From: Anarhynchus alexandrinus
Lineage: Eukaryota > Chordata > Aves > Charadriiformes > Charadriidae
Assembly: GCA_008711295.1 (NCBI GenBank)
Contig: VUYV01000082.1
Span: 2,022,518-2,086,517, forward strand
DNA: 64,000 nt
Direction: 5' to 3'
Position numbers and translations under genes: made by a program. The notes beneath the pieces are model-generated. The model searched no databases, was not told where the DNA came from, and saw only the letters and a program-made list of their open reading frames with translations. Below, in pieces: positions 23,001 through 37,230 of the stretch; positions within the stretch are counted from its first letter, which is position 1, and the number at the start of each line of letters is the position of its first letter.

Positions 23001-26000
23001 ACTGAAATTAAAGTATCACACTGCCTGTGATTCTGCCCACTGCGTTTTGTTATTTTACGTGGAACGGGTCTGTCTTCTGACTCCGTACATGATATAAGAG
23101 TATCACAGTCACTGTATGAGTAACAGGGCATCAAAAGTAGATGGTGTGTACCCCAGCCTGAGCCGGTCATCCTGCCCCGGCAGCGGAGGCTTTCAGGGAG
23201 TGGGATCTGTGTAGGGTTTTCAGATAAGGAGTGAAGGTCGGTTTCATGTTATGTCAGTATTTTCCCTGGGGTTGTAGTTTGTCTCTGTATTCGTAGCAAT
23301 GAGTAAAGCCGGATCGGTGGGAATGAAGCAGAAATGGTTTCCTAGAGAAGTCCCAGTGGATCCGTGGTGGTTGCTTTGCTAATACTTTATTGCTCAGGGT
23401 TGACTCACTCTGTCCAGAGCGGACCTGATCATCAGTGGCAGAGTCTGCCTCACAGGACAGAGCCTGGTGACGTGTTTTTTTTCCAGGATGGTGAAGATGG
23501 CCACATGCCGTTACTTCTGACAGTTCCTCACAGGACCTCTAAGTAAAATTTCTGCAGGTAGGAAGTGTTGTGTGACTATGCGGTTGTCTGCAGTTTTGGT
23601 GCATTGCTTGGGTTTTACCACTTTTGATATGTGCAAGAGTTTGTGTGTGCGCACATGTGTGCACTCATCTGTAAGTTGTAAATCGCCATGCCCCTCAGCC
23701 AAAGGAAACTGTAGCTCCATGCTCCCATAGACCCCTGAGAACTGCCAGCTGAAAACACTACCAGCATAAATAACCAGGGAGACTTGCAATTTCCCACATC
23801 CCAAAATAGGAAAATGGCTGCAATTTCTCACCATCCTTTTTCGTTAAAAAAACCCAAACAACCAAAAACAAAAAAAAGGGTGCATGGCTGGGTGAGTCCC
23901 TGCTTTCTGGTCTCAGCAGCTGGCACAAACCTCTGTTTATAGTGTGCGTACAGATGTGCAGAACCAGCCCCTGTCCTGGGGCCAGATCAGTCCACAGGGT
24001 CCTGCCACCTCTGGGCTGCTCCTGAGTTTAAACTGTGGGAATTAATTAAAAAGTCCAGGAAGGAGGACAGGGAAGAGGGAGCTGAAGGTCACACTGCATT
24101 TTGGCACCTGTAGGACAGAGGGGAGGGTGGCATCGCTGACAGTGCCAGAAAGAAGGAGGAAGGGCAGATGAGGGAGGAAAGATTAGGTGTTGGTGGTTGC
24201 CACAGATTATGTAGAAGGAAATATGAGAAAGGTCATGTGGAACCTTCATCAAGAAGGAAGATCAGGGAAGGGACATTGCAGAGATGCCAGAGGAAAGGAC
24301 AGTAGCTAAGGGGACAAGAGTGGGGTTGCTGTGGGGGGAAGCAGAGGACATCCCAGTGATGCTGGAGAAAGAGGGTGAGAAAGGAGGTGCTTAGGGAGGA
24401 CCAGAGGCTTTTCAGCCAGTGCAGGTTCTCTATGGGGACTGAGGCAGGTCCATCAGACCATGGCCGGGGTCATTAGTGTGTGCCACTGGGCTACCTACAC
24501 CTATGCTGGTGCAAGGTTCTCCCAGCAGCAGACAGTCCAGCAGTCCTAGGAGCGACAGCAGGGAACAGGGCAGGTGCAGGCAGCCAGCTTTGGAGCTATG
24601 GGTCACAGACTGCCCTGGCACAGCAGGAGGTAGCTGGTGGGACTTGGTGCCCTGGCTGGGAAGAAAAACCCAGGAGAAATGAGCAGTGACAGAGCGGCAG
24701 TGAGCAGGGTTGGGCTGAGGCCAAACACACCTTGCAACCACCACACGGTCATGGTAAGCAGATGCCAACTTGTTGGCCAGCCACACACTTGGCCAAGTTG
24801 GAAAAAGGGCCAGCATGTACCAAGATAAGCACACCCTGCCATTGAACAGCGTGCTTTCTCCCCGGCCTCCTCTACATCAAAGGGACCCCTAGTCCTTAAA
24901 CACAAGTACATTTGTTTCCAGGACATATAGGCTCCTCCTGGACATTTGCTCTCCGCCTAAAAGCTCTGTCCTTCAGCAAGGCATGCTACAGTATCCCTGA
25001 AGTAGTCAGGCTAGATACAGCCCAGCTCCTTGCAACCACAGCAGAGCCTTTCCTGGGCCCCAGGAGAGCCAGCACTGCACTCCTGCTCCTTATGTGCATC
25101 CCTGAGGGCGTCCAGTCTGACTCTGCACTGATCTGGTCTTCACATGTGACCATATGCTAACAGATAGTGTGAGATGCAATGGTAAAATGGGTTTTCCAGC
25201 AACTGTTTCCTCAACAGAGCTCTCATCCCTAAAGAGAGGAGGGACAGCATCTCCTCTAGGGACCGGTTTGCACCCAGCCCTGAGCCCAAAAGCACTATTG
25301 CTGTGCAGAGGCAGTGACAGCATAGCTCCCCTGTCCAGGGGAATGTGCAGAACACAGCAGAAAGAGACTCAAGTGTGTTGATTAAGTTAACACCCCGGAA
25401 CTCCTGAAATCAGGAAGGAGGAGGGAAACATTATCACTAAGTACCGAGACCATCAGGATGGACCTGGAGTACAGCAGAGTGGAACAAGCGACGACAGGTA
25501 TACTAAAATAAATGACTCACTCAGAAAAAGGTTGGTCATCCTTGATTTGCCAGAACCAATTTGTGGTGAGCATGTAGGCTGTGACAGGCAGCGGTGGCCA
25601 CTTTCAGATGATTCGTTTTGAGGCAACCCTGAATCTATTGTCTTGGGAACCAATGCCCTGAGAGCCTTCAGGCAGTGACGTCTAACCTTGAGGAGGGTGG
25701 ATTTCAGCAGAAATGGGATGGAGGGGGGCACACGCAAGGGTGCTTGCGTTGTTGGTAGGCAAATCTGTTCAGCAAATGAAAAATTTTACTGAAATAAAAA
25801 AAAAATAGTGGTTTTTTTTTTCAAACCTTTATGTTCCTAATGTTTGCTTTGTCATAGAGAAAACAAAAATGTTGGGATTTCAGAAGAAAAAAAAAATCCT
25901 TTTTAATTTTCAATGCTACATTTTCCACCAAAGCCGGGAATGAAAATTGGTGAAGATGGCATTCATCTTGGAAGGAGGAAAACAGATCATCTCTAAACAG

Positions 26001-29000
26001 ATTAAATGAAAAGTCTGGCTTTCCACAACAGTGTTTTGCCATGCGGTGTCCCAGGTCTCTCTCGGTTTGCACAGAGGGTCATTCCATGAGTACCCACTTA
26101 GGACTCCTTTTGGTAACAGCATCCTCTCAGCAGGGTCTTCCTGGGACAGCCCAGACAACAGAGCAAAACATTTCCTCTTCTAAAAACAGCTCCCAGACAG
26201 TCTCTGGGCACTCTCAGTCTGGTTACATAAGTGGCTTTGAGTACAAGATGTGGTTTGGTCATTACAAACTCCCATCCTTAAACAAATTTATGTTGGTGCT
26301 TCACGGGCAATGTTTACTCCTGCTTCCCTGTGTTCCAGCCGTCAAACAAGGGTGTTTTGCTTAATGAAAAGCACTCTGCAGGAGTGCTCCCTTAGCTGGG
26401 AGACGGGGGGAAACAAATGGAGAAAAAAGAGATGTGTTTCTTCTCTTTGAACTGCAGATTTGTGGCACGATCCCCCATTCCGCAAATTTGTTATACATGG
26501 GGTTGTTTGGCTTCGGAGTTAAAAATCCATAAAGCAAACTAATTCATTTTAAGCTTCCCACATGGATCTCAAAAAGAACAAGATATTCCTTTGCACTGCT
26601 GCACAATTGGGGGTGTTTGATGATTTCATTAATTTTTTTTTTCCTTTTCCTACCCTAGCAGGGTGGGATGTGTTTCTGAAGGATACGATACCTCTTTCTT
26701 GCCTGAGCAGGACTCCCTGTTTCATGACAGAGAACAAGCCCTGTTGAGAGGGGGTCAGGGCCTTTAGGGAGAAGGGTAGTGTTACCTCATTGCAGAAAAC
26801 CCGGATTTAGCAGAGGGATGATTACCATCACAACTGACCCTGTAAGTGAATGTTCTCATATAAAACTCTCAAAGATTTAAAAAGATGCTGGTATTGACTA
26901 TTAAACAGAGTCAGACTGTATAAAAAACATGTAGAAGATCAATGCTGGTGTTGTAGCAGCCTCCAGACAGCAGTTCACAGCCCTTTTCGCTGGTGCGTTG
27001 TGTTTGCTCTGGCTCTAGGAACAGCCCTGCGCCTACTCTTGGCACGGCCGTGGTGACAGAAGAGTTCTCTCTGGGATCCTGGATCCTGAAGGCATGAGAG
27101 CAATTGCAACGACAGAAGCTGTTAAGAAGCGGTTGCATTCACAGCAGTGAGCTGCAAGATGAAAAGGACACCTGTTAGCAGGCCCACACTATCCCTCTCT
27201 GTGCATCCAATGCGGCGAGAGAAACGAGAGTCGGGATTTCCAAAGCAGGTTCACCTGATTTCATGTCAGCAGAGCTGATGCGAACGTAAGGTAGAAACAG
27301 CTGTGGTGGTGCAAACCCATGATCCGGCTTTCCTTTGCCTCTTCCAGCAGAGAGTTTTGCACGCATAAGCCAAAAATCAGTGGTTATGGGAATTTCTGAG
27401 CTGGGAGACGTCTCTGGGTGACTATGTTTAACAATCACTGGAGAACCCAGTTATAGCTACCACAACACCTCGGCAAGAAGTTCCTCTGTAAAATAATGAG
27501 CATTTTTTGCCAAGATTCAGAGGGTGCTTACTGCTGTCATTTTAACTGCATTTCTCTATTTGACAGTCTTCAAAACATTGTAAAAGTATAGGAGACTGAA
27601 CTGGATGCAGTTCTGCATGTGTTGGATTGTGAGCTGAATTTAGCATTTCACCTTAGACTCTTTATTGCTCGAGAGAGACATACTCCCAGCAGCCTGGTGG
27701 TGAGCAAAAAAGCTTCCCAACCATCAAGGAAACAGAGAAAACAAATAACTCTGAGCTCTGTTATAATTTTTTATAAGATGAGAATATTTCTTATTCCTAA
27801 GAAATAGCGTGCAAAGTTATTTTCATAGAACAGTTTTGCAAAGCTAAATCAATGCTAAATTCTATGACCAAAAAAGGGTTTCTTGGTGTTTCTGAACTGC
27901 TCTTCCCAAATCCAGGTAGCATATAGGATTTTCCAGTGATCTTAAACGCTTATTTGGCCAGTGAATTCATGGGGTGCCACAGTGTTCTGAAGCCAAATGA
28001 TGTTCCTACAGCCTTGCCTGGTACTGAGCTTACCCCTTCATGCAAGCAAAGGCTACTGTGGAGCTTTCACCTTATGAAAATGTTTCTAGAGTGATGGAAG
28101 AGGAAGAAGTTTAAACAACTGTTGAGAAAAGAGGGTTATGCAGGAGTGAAATGTTTCACATAACAAGCAAAATAAAAAAAAGCAACCCAAGCATTAGAAA
28201 TGAACAAAACAACAGAAAGCGAAGCAGAAATATTTTGAAATGCATTAGTGCATCCTCATGGAGATGCCCTTTATACAACCTAGTGCCACCGGGTTTGCTC
28301 TCTACTCACCATTTAAGGAGCTCTTTGCATTCTGTGTATCGTTGCAACATCGATCCTAGTACACAATGAGTAATTGTGTTTGCTTTCAGTGAAAAGCTCC
28401 AGTCCCCTAGCTTGGTTTCTATAGCCATGTTCTTGTAACCATTCTTGAGATGGTGCCTGATATTGTTCCACTTATTCATTAATAACATGTGTTGTGGCTT
28501 CTTCTGATGTAAACATTAGCCGTGCTTTCATGAAGTTTTTAATAAACTTCTCTACCACCACATACATTAAAATGAAAAATTATCGATGACCCCTTTTGCA
28601 AGCCATTAATGATGACACGCAATTTGGCTGATGAATCACGATTTTGATGTAGATTTAGGCTATGTTTGTGTCCGTCTCAGTGGAGTCTGTCCCCTTCTTC
28701 TCCATGGTAACTGCTCTGCCTCTGACATCACTAGCCAAAATAGAGCATGGAGGTTATAAAATCCTGAGGGGGTGTGGGATGGGGAATGGTAGAGACAGGA
28801 TGAAAATATAATTCAATAAAGGAAACTTTCTTAACACTTAAGTCGCCAGACAGTGTCCAGTGCATTGATCGGGCAAAGGACATTTGAAATCTGAGAAATG
28901 GGGATATCAGCCTTTCAGAGCTGGAAATTTGGGTAAGGTTATTCAGACAACATGGAAAGCAAAACAATCTGTGTCTCCTTTTTGGACGGAGTCATGGTGT

Positions 29001-31016
29001 ACTCAATCCATGTGGTGTTCTTTCTTGGCATCAGAAATCCTCTTCATCACAATGAGGGTACAGAGCCCCATGTTGGGAGTCAAGAAAGGTCTCTGGCAAC
29101 TAAGGCAGACAACACAAGAGCAGGAATCTCAGACTAAGTGTACTGAAGTAGATGTCAGTACTACTCAGTCTTTATCACAATCTTTATCTGTGATCTGGGA
29201 TGCTACTTTTCTAAAGCCCAGACCCCAGAAACAATGAGCTAGATGACCATCTTAACTTCAATAAAAATAAAAAAAACAAACAAAACAAAAAAAACAACGC
29301 AGACTTATTGTGTTAGGAGAGACAAATCTGACAAAAAAGACCAACATACCATGGAAGTTCAAAATCAGAAGGGAAAGACAATGAACACAAAGCTTCTCAG
29401 CTATTAACTTTACACAGTTTAAAGTACAAATGGGAATTTCCTAGACCACAGTTTAATGCTCTGGACCTGTCAGTACTGCAGTTTGGATGCCACTGGAGGA
29501 CCGGAGAGCTTAGGAGTTGTAGTATGGGGTGGGGGGAGACTGTGGGCATGGGGAAAGGTCGAGAGAATGGGAGGATGCTTAGGCTCATCTCTGTTCATTA
29601 GAACAAGGCTGTCAGTCTTGGGAGGGTTAAGTGTTTCCAGGGGAATGGAAACTCAGCTCCAGCCTTGTCAGAGCTCTGACGCGACAACACGTATAAAATA
29701 AACAGAAGTGGAGCGTTAAGATAATGCACATACACCAGGCCTGTGCAATGTCGGGATCATTTTGGTTCACTTCACAAAGCTATTATCCCTTTTTGACTTG
29801 CACAGTTAGCCAATTTTAAACGTCCTGTGGACTGTTTCGTTTAGGAGAAAAAAAAGCTAATAATGGAGCCCTGTATTTCCTTACTGCAGCCCTGCTTTAT
29901 TTACAACGAAGGTACACGAAACCCTCTTTCCTTGCACAAAGCAGGAATGCAACAGCAGGAAACGGTTTCTTTGTTCACAATTCTGAGCCAACATTTAGTC
30001 CCCAAATCTTTTTCTCTATGTTCCTTCATTCCTGTGCTTTCTCTTTCTCAGAGCTAGCTTTCTTTTTTTTTCTTTCATAAACCAGATGTATGTAGGGGTT
30101 TTGTTTATTTTTACTTTAATAAAATGTTTTCTAGGAAATGTAAAAAGCATGTTGTCCAACGAACAGCAGAAAGAATGTGAGTTCCTATAAATTTGTACCC
30201 ACTGTCCCTGTCCCTATTTCCACTCAGAGCCCAAACAACACAGACAGTGATCATCTGGCTGATAACCAGTTGCAGTTTGGCTTGACAGCATACCAAACTG
30301 GAAAAATAGCTGTTAAATGTACACTCTGGCCATTCCCTCAGCAAGTTCCTAGCTTAGCTATTGATTTTCATGCAATCTGTAGGAATTTATTATCTTTGTG
30401 ACTTTCCCTGTAGAAAGTAGGGAGGCTGATGGCCAGACAGTGTTGTCTCATGTCTTATTTCCCTAGGACAGCCAAATGAATACAAAATAATCCACCTTTC
30501 TTTTTTCTTTTTTCTTTTTTATTTTATTATTTCAATGAACTATAGAAAGAAACAAACAAAAAAAGATGGAGGAAGAGAGGAAGAGAGGGAGGGAGGGAGA
30601 AATATGGGGAACAAAGAAAAAGTGCATTTTAAGCCAGCATGACAGGAGAAAGAAAGAAGGGAACGAGCAGTTGTGGAGAAACAGAGATGAAGAATCGCAA
30701 GTAATCTACACATATAATTTAGGTAAAGGAATTTTACTCTGCTTATTTTATAAAATTAATTAAAGTTGCCTTGCAAATACTGGTGCAATTAAATCATACT
30801 TCTCTATTGAAGTCGAACATGAAAGAATAATAAAATTTAGTTATGCCATCTGCAGAAACAGCTGTGAAATGTCTTCTATCTCTGTTTATTTTGGTGAATC
30901 TCAGTGAGGTTTGGGCATTGCAGGTAGGCACAGCATATATATAATTCTTATAAGAGGACAGGTGACATGATGTGGTCCTTTCTCGAGCTGTTTTTAGCCA
31001 TGTGCTTAAACATACA
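20061..31016. other. Intergenic, no gene supported
   Basis: This is an 11-kb interval with only short chance frames. A-rich runs occur at 23845-23880 and 29255-29300. I see no CR1 tail, RNA gene or coherent exon. The AT-rich stretch 27780-28640 is the sort of sequence that can hold conserved noncoding elements, but nothing in the bases alone proves it. Confidence 0.5.
30495..30600. repeat. Pyrimidine tract followed by purine tract
   Basis: A C/T-rich, T-dominated run with CTTTTTT repeats at about 30495-30520 is followed 20 bases later by a purine run (30542-30600) with AAAGAAAC, GGAAGAGAGGAAGAGAGGGA and GGGAGGGAGA. These are simple repeats of opposite strand bias. Confidence 0.75.
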
Positions 31017-31427
31017 TAGAATCATAGAATCATAGAATGGTTTAGGTTGGAAAGGACCTTGAAGATCATCGAGTTCCAACCCCCCTGCCATAGGCAGGGA
31101 CATCTCCCACTAGACCAGGTTGCCCAAGGCCACATCCAGCCTGGCCTTGAACACCTCCAGGGATGGGGCCTCAACAACCTCTCTGGGCAACCTGTTCCAG
31201 TGCCTTACCACCCTTAAAGTGAAAAACTTCTTCCTAATGTTCAATCTAAACCTGCCCTCTTCCAATTTGAAGCCATTCCCCCTCGTCCTATCGCTACATG
31301 CCCGAGTAAAAAGTCCTTCCCCAGCTCTCCTGTAGTCCCCCTTTAGGTACTGGAAGGCCGCAATAAGATCTCCCCGGAGCCTTCTCTTCTCCAGGCTGAA
31401 CAGCCCCAACTCATGTTCCAAAATGTT
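31017..31427 (-). repeat. CR1 retroposon, 5'-truncated (copy D)
   Basis: A minus-strand CR1 3' part. Read on the minus strand it encodes [20 protein letters not shown], then [19 protein letters not shown] and [20 protein letters not shown], then the element tail. It ends in the (ATTCTATG) repeat seen as ATAGAATCATAGAATC at 31017. Its ORF part is unbroken. The frame continues into unrelated flank up to 31673 by chance. Confidence 0.95.
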
Positions 31428-33562
31428 TTCGACTGAAAGGATGGATATTACACCATGGTCAAAGACCCAGTGTTGAGGTCTGGACTGGTCTTCAGCAGGA
31501 CCAAGGGCAGTGGCAGGGAGCTGCTGAAGAGTTGCATCAGGTCCCAGCCTGGGTCCGCAGCTCAGCCCCAGCTCCACGGGATGCAAGGCTGAAGGACCTC
31601 CAACCACCTTCTTGGCCTCTCTTGCCTCTTCGAGACCGGGGTCTCCCAGGTCCTGCAGAGTATCAGCTGCCACATGGCTTCAAACTGAAGAGAGGTATGG
31701 TGTGGTCCACCACCCTCCAAGCCTCCTGCCCTACTCCATGCAGTGAGGACCTTCCCTTCCTGCCTTTTCCCCCCTCTGTTGCCTCTCCTCCATCTGATGT
31801 GGTGGCTGGCCCTGGTGAGCAGAGACCATGCTGCCCTCTGATGGAAACGCTCTGCCTCCAGCCCTCATGGTCGTGTGTCTGTCAGATGAAGGCTGCACCA
31901 GCGTTAACAAGGATGCTGCAGCAGCAGAGGTGTCATATGGGGTCACTGGTGTGCAGCCACTCAGGATGACACTTTCACTTGCTTGCGCGACCAGGTGAGA
32001 AACTGGCAGAGAGCAGGAAGGAGAATGCAAGCACTCATCATGGGATGATTCAGATGTGAGCAAGGCAAGCCCGGAGGCACAGGCATTAGCTGAGGGGTGA
32101 TGAAGAAATCCCACCATCCCTTTCCAGGTCACTGTGTTTCACGGGTGGGCACCTGCAAATCCCAAGAGTTAGCCTCCCACATCACCTTCTCCCCCATCTC
32201 ATGCTTTTGCCACACCATGACGTGTGGCCTGAGCTGTGCGATTCATCCCCATGCCACAACCGCTCCACGGGGTCACAGAAAGCTACACCTAGCAAAGGGT
32301 AATGGGGCATACAGATATTTTAAAATCAGTGAGGAGAAAAGGCACAGATGACAGAAATCCTCCCGAGAGCCTAAACTGCAGCTGGGATCCGGCTAAAGGA
32401 GCACAGAGGGTTTAGGGATACACTTCAAGGGGTGAGCAGGCAGGCTGGCTACTCTTTTAAGGTAAAGGTGGAGCTCCTTTTTCTAGACTGATCGGAGAGC
32501 ATTGCTGCCCATCTCAAAGGTCGAAAAAGGGCATTTTGCTCTTTGGGGTCAGCTGTCCTGTTCCTCTTCTCTGTGGGCTTGAGATAACACTTTTTTGAGG
32601 ACACTCAGTTTCGTGCTGATGTGGCTGGGGCACTCATCGGTACAGAGTTGCCTGGAGGCCTGATCAGCTCCTTCAGGTCCCCATGTCCCATGAGAGCCTC
32701 AGGAGAAGGAGCTTCCAGCTGCTGCCTGACGTGTCGGTCTCTCCCTTGTCCTGGGTTAAGCTGCAGATGTATCAAGTGACAAACGTGGGTTTGCTCCAGC
32801 CATGTGACAATGAATAAACCCTGACTGTATGATTCAGATCATGCAGATGCTGTGTGATCTGAGCGAGGATGCAGGGGCTGACGCGTAGGTCGGAAGAAAG
32901 TGGAAGAACCTGCAAACTGGTGTCCTCCTTATCAGGCAGGGAGGCAGGTGATGATTAAAACACAATGTTTGGTTTCTCCAGCAGTAGCTTCTCTGCTTCA
33001 TACTGCCTGTGCCCTCAAGTTTGCGATCTGCTTCAGGAGACATACAGTGATCCAGCTTTCACAGTGTTTGCGTTTGATTTCAGCAGTGTGTGCCATGCGT
33101 CGGTGAGGAAAATGGGGTGGGTCTTGATTAAGTCCTACAAGAACAGCAGATTTAGATATAAAAAGGAAATTGCAAGGAAGGCAGTGAAATTATTTTGTCT
33201 GTGGAGTTTATGGATTGCCTGGTGATTTTTGGCAGCTGTACTCAATAGTTCCCCCGTAGCAAAAGACACGCTTCTGAGCTTGGGGTGGAAACGCCGCCGC
33301 TGCCTGGTTGGGATGAGCACTCTTCTGCTGCGGAGGGCCAGGTGCTGCAGCGTGGTTGCGGAGAAGGAGCTTTGGGAGGCAGAGGACGCCTGCCTGCTCA
33401 CAGGCAGAGGCTGTGATATGAGAGCGTGGCTCGCTGCCATTGGACCCAAGTTGAAGCTATTACTGCAGATAATTACAGGTGTTGCAATTTTATCAGTGTG
33501 CTTTTTCCAGAACTGTGTACCTTAGCACATTTCAAAAGAAGCAAGCAACCCACAATAAGCAT

Positions 33563-33572
33563 GCTAATTAGC
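33563..33572. promoter_or_regulatory. Palindromic homeodomain-type site GCTAATTAGC
   Basis: A perfect 10-bp palindrome built around TAATTA, the core bound by paired homeodomain proteins. It sits in an AT-rich patch (33540-33600) with low complexity of neither strand. Function is inference only. Confidence 0.25.
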
Positions 33573-36500
33573 AAGCAGCGCTGATGAGAGAGACCAAAGA
33601 GATGCTGGAGGGAAAAAAAACGCCGCAAATCGTTCACAGGACGGGACATTGCAGCTCCCAGCCAAATTCATGCCCTGCAGTCAGCCTGTTGGCTTTGCAG
33701 GGTGACATTTCTAGCCTTTGAAGTCACTTTTTTTGCCTTTTGACACCTCTGTGTGCTGAAGAGGAGCCCACGCCGCAATCCCTGATGCAGCAGGGACGGA
33801 TGCTGGTAGGAACCATACCTGCGGCAGAGCCGAGCGCAGCCTGCAATCCCTGCGGCGGGCACCGGCTGGGGACGCAGGCAGTCCGGCTGTCCTGCTGTGG
33901 CTACGCTGCTGGCCAGGCTTGGGCTGCCTTCTTCTGAGCAAGGATGTCCTTGGGCAAGCCGGGCCAGGCACATGCTCTGCACAGCGGGTCCCAGTTGGAA
34001 GCCTGACTCCTGGGAATGCCAGGAGGCTGCTGGGGCTGCTCCTGCCTGAGGGAAATGGCACCTCGCTCCAGAAACAAATCACAGAGTCTTCTCTTTCACA
34101 TTCCCATAAACCACACGAAAATCTGTCCTTTTTTTTCCTTCTTCTTTTTTTTTTTTTTTTCTGGGCTCTCTCCTAAGTGCTTTCTCAGAATTTCCATGAA
34201 AACTAGCAGCATAATGCAAATAGAATTAAAAAATACATTATATCTCTTTTCTTGCTGGTCTCAGCTTTTTTAAGGTGAGAATGTCACGACGGATGAATGG
34301 AGAAGTTAATTTCCACTTTAATTTTAAACTGCAATGGAGTAGGTCACCCACTTCGTTCTCTCAGTGTGGCACCACGTGCTGAAAGCTGTTATCTCTAGGC
34401 TTGGCTGTATTAAGAAGTGCATTACGTTAAGTTGAAATCTCTTCATGTTATAATTGAACCGCTACAAAACCCTAAGTGTGCCTACTGGGTGGATTTGCAA
34501 AGGCTACTGTTAGCCCAGCAAAACAAATCTCCCTCGAGAAACTGCCCCTATAGCCAAAGGTGAAAGAGGCTGGTCCAAAATTCTGTTTAAAATGGTGGAA
34601 ATTAAGGCTCTGACTGGAACTGGGTGAAAGAGGGTCCTTCTTAGTGAGCATTTTTAGTGGGGTAAATACTGACTTTTCACAGCATTAGAGAGGAGAGATA
34701 GAGGGGGTTGTTTGGATCAAACTGAAGGAGAAAGTTTTACATATATTTTTCTCAACACAAAAAAGTAAAACCACAGAAAATGGTGTTTCAGATCATCCTA
34801 AAGCCTTTTTGCTGAGGCCAGGAGAAAACACTTCACTGTTGTCTTGTGTATCTTCTGCAAATCTTACTTTTCTTTTTTTTTAAACAAAAATGCTAGTCAG
34901 CTATTCAATCAAAACCCACTGTTTTGAAATTCAGTGGCTGGAGTGCTGTTTGAAAGCCTGAAGTCACTCTGAAAAATGTTGATGCAATTTAGGCTTTTCC
35001 AAAATGGAACATCTCATTTTTCACATGCCTAAGTGACATCGTATGGCATTTTCAAAATTCCGCCTTCTCTTCACAGTTTTTCTTTTCCAGCCCAAATTAT
35101 TTGCTGATCTTGACCCAGTTTTGCAAGTAGTTCCATTTGGTGTTTGTCAAAAATTTTCCAGGTGATCCAGTTGTGCTGGGGTGAGAGGCCAGAAGAAGAC
35201 ATGGGCTGCAGCAACAAGAAGGGCTGTGTGAGGAAGGAACGGAGGAGCAGCGACGTGGATGGTTGAGCAGGGGCACAGCTGCTAAGGGCCCTGGCCACCA
35301 TCCTCACTGGGAATGCTTAAATTCAGTAAAAAGGGTGTCGCAACAAGGACACAGCTCAGGGAACAAGAAGTGGGAGGAAAACCTGGAGTGCAGAAGATGC
35401 TTGGAGAAGAACTGAGGGGAAACAGAGAGAGAGTTAACTGGAACAACCAAAATAAACAGCGAGTGTATTCTCTAGCGACAGTAAAGCTGCACTAATTCAT
35501 CCCAGCTCACTGAGGACTGAATGCAGCAAAATTGATTTAAAGCAGACTTGGAGTCTATTAGGATGGTCGCACAGAGGGTTAATCTCAGCCGGCTGAGCAG
35601 TGAGTCTTTGCCTGAGCTGGACCAAGTGGGAACGGGGAGAGGGCGAAGTCCCAGTTGCAGGCTCAGGGATGCTTCACTGGTCGAGTGCAAAGCTGGCAGA
35701 CAAATTTGTTGCCCATTAGCCTCCCAGCCTTAAGACTGTGAGCTCTCATCTGCGCTTGCAATAGTCTGGGCTCTGTTCACATCCGTATCCCTACATCGGT
35801 CGGGGAGCCAAGACTCCCATTGCCCAGATGTATCCTGGAGCGGGCGATGAGAAATGCTGAAAGCGCAGATGATACTCTCCAAATCCGCCCCTCCTTGGGT
35901 AACGCCGTGCTTCTTGAAGGCAAAGCCTCTGTGCTCAGACACCTGCTGGGTTTCTTCACAGCCCAGGGCCCAAGCCAGCCTCCTGCAGCACGGGGGCAGT
36001 GCCAGACCCACGGCACGCAGCACAGCAGACCCATGGAGGACAATAAGGGCTGCCTCTGCAGGCAGTAAAGAAAAGCAGGGGCAGGAGCACACTAACACAT
36101 AAAGATCAGAAAATGTAGGAAAGAGTTTCAGGAAACAGCATCTTAAAAAACTGGCAGTCAGTTTTCCCCTCTTCCCTTTTTCTGGCCGCCCATCCCTCTA
36201 TGCTGGCCAGAGACAGGAGCATCTGGTGGGGCTATGCAGCACTGGGATGTCACAGCAGCACAGAGCCAAGCAGATCCTCTGGGCCCATGGGGACCTTGTC
36301 CTCCCTCCTATTATTTACATGCTGGGCTGGGTTCCATGGTAAATGACTGTAGATCTGTTTCTCTTCATGTCTGTGTTGTTCTGTGATATTTAAGCAGAAG
36401 AGACTTATCCATGGGAAAGAGGACTCACCCACAGGGCTGGGGGAAGCCCACATATTTTAAGTATTCCTCAAGGATATAGAGGATATCCAGGGATAAAGGA

Positions 36501-37164
36501 AGCCTGGCAGCTTCAGACTTGTGAAAGCAGTGTTGGAGGGAGGCAGTATAACAGAGCCTGGTGATTACAATGTGAAACTTGTAATTGCCTCACTTTCCCT
36601 TGCTGCAGGCCAGGTATCCCATGCATTATCCTCAAGCATACACAGGAGGATGCTTGAGAGATCTGGGTAAGCAAGACAGGGCCTTTTGCAGAAAGGAGGG
36701 GAAAAATTATACTCGTCTCTCCAGGGTTAATTGGAGAGAGTTATCACGAGCTATAGTTTCTTCTCTGCATAGAGGAATAATGGGGTAAATCAGCATTGCT
36801 GCACAGCCAAACGAGCACCCCTCACCACCTACAGCAAGTTGTTTTCATGCAGTCTTCTCTGCCAGTAAATCCACAGTATCCTTCTCAGTTCAGCATGAGA
36901 TCAAAATCTTTAAATCCCTGATGGTGCCGTTGCTCCAGCAGCTCTCTCTCGCTTTCGCTTATATGGTATCTGCCTCTCCTATATATTCTGCTCTTAGTAC
37001 CCTGTTTCTCACGGGTCGCTTTTCATTATATGGATGCTTTTCCAGTGAAAACAAAAAAATAGGTAAACAGAAAGCTCTTGGGTATGTTCAGAAAGGAAGA
37101 ATGACTCCACAGTGAGGGCCACAGCTTGGCCACACCATGGTCTAGGCTCTGCTCTGGAGTCCCC

Positions 37165-37230
37165 AGGCAAGTCCCCTAGCTTTTAATCCATGCAAATAAC
37201 CTCCTCTAAAAATAGCAGCTGGAAGCACAA
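37165..37230 (+). repeat. Possible MIR-like fragment
   Basis: CCCCAGGCAAGTCCCCTAG followed by CCTCCTCTAAAAATAG resembles the MIR 'gggcaagtcacttaacc ... cctcatctgtaaaatgg' core with gaps. The match is weak. Confidence 0.25.

Noticed and set aside
31110..31673. 187-codon minus-strand open frame
   Set aside because: Its C-terminal two thirds is the end of the CR1 reverse-transcriptase ORF and the rest is unrelated flank read through by chance. It is a retroposon relic, not a host gene.
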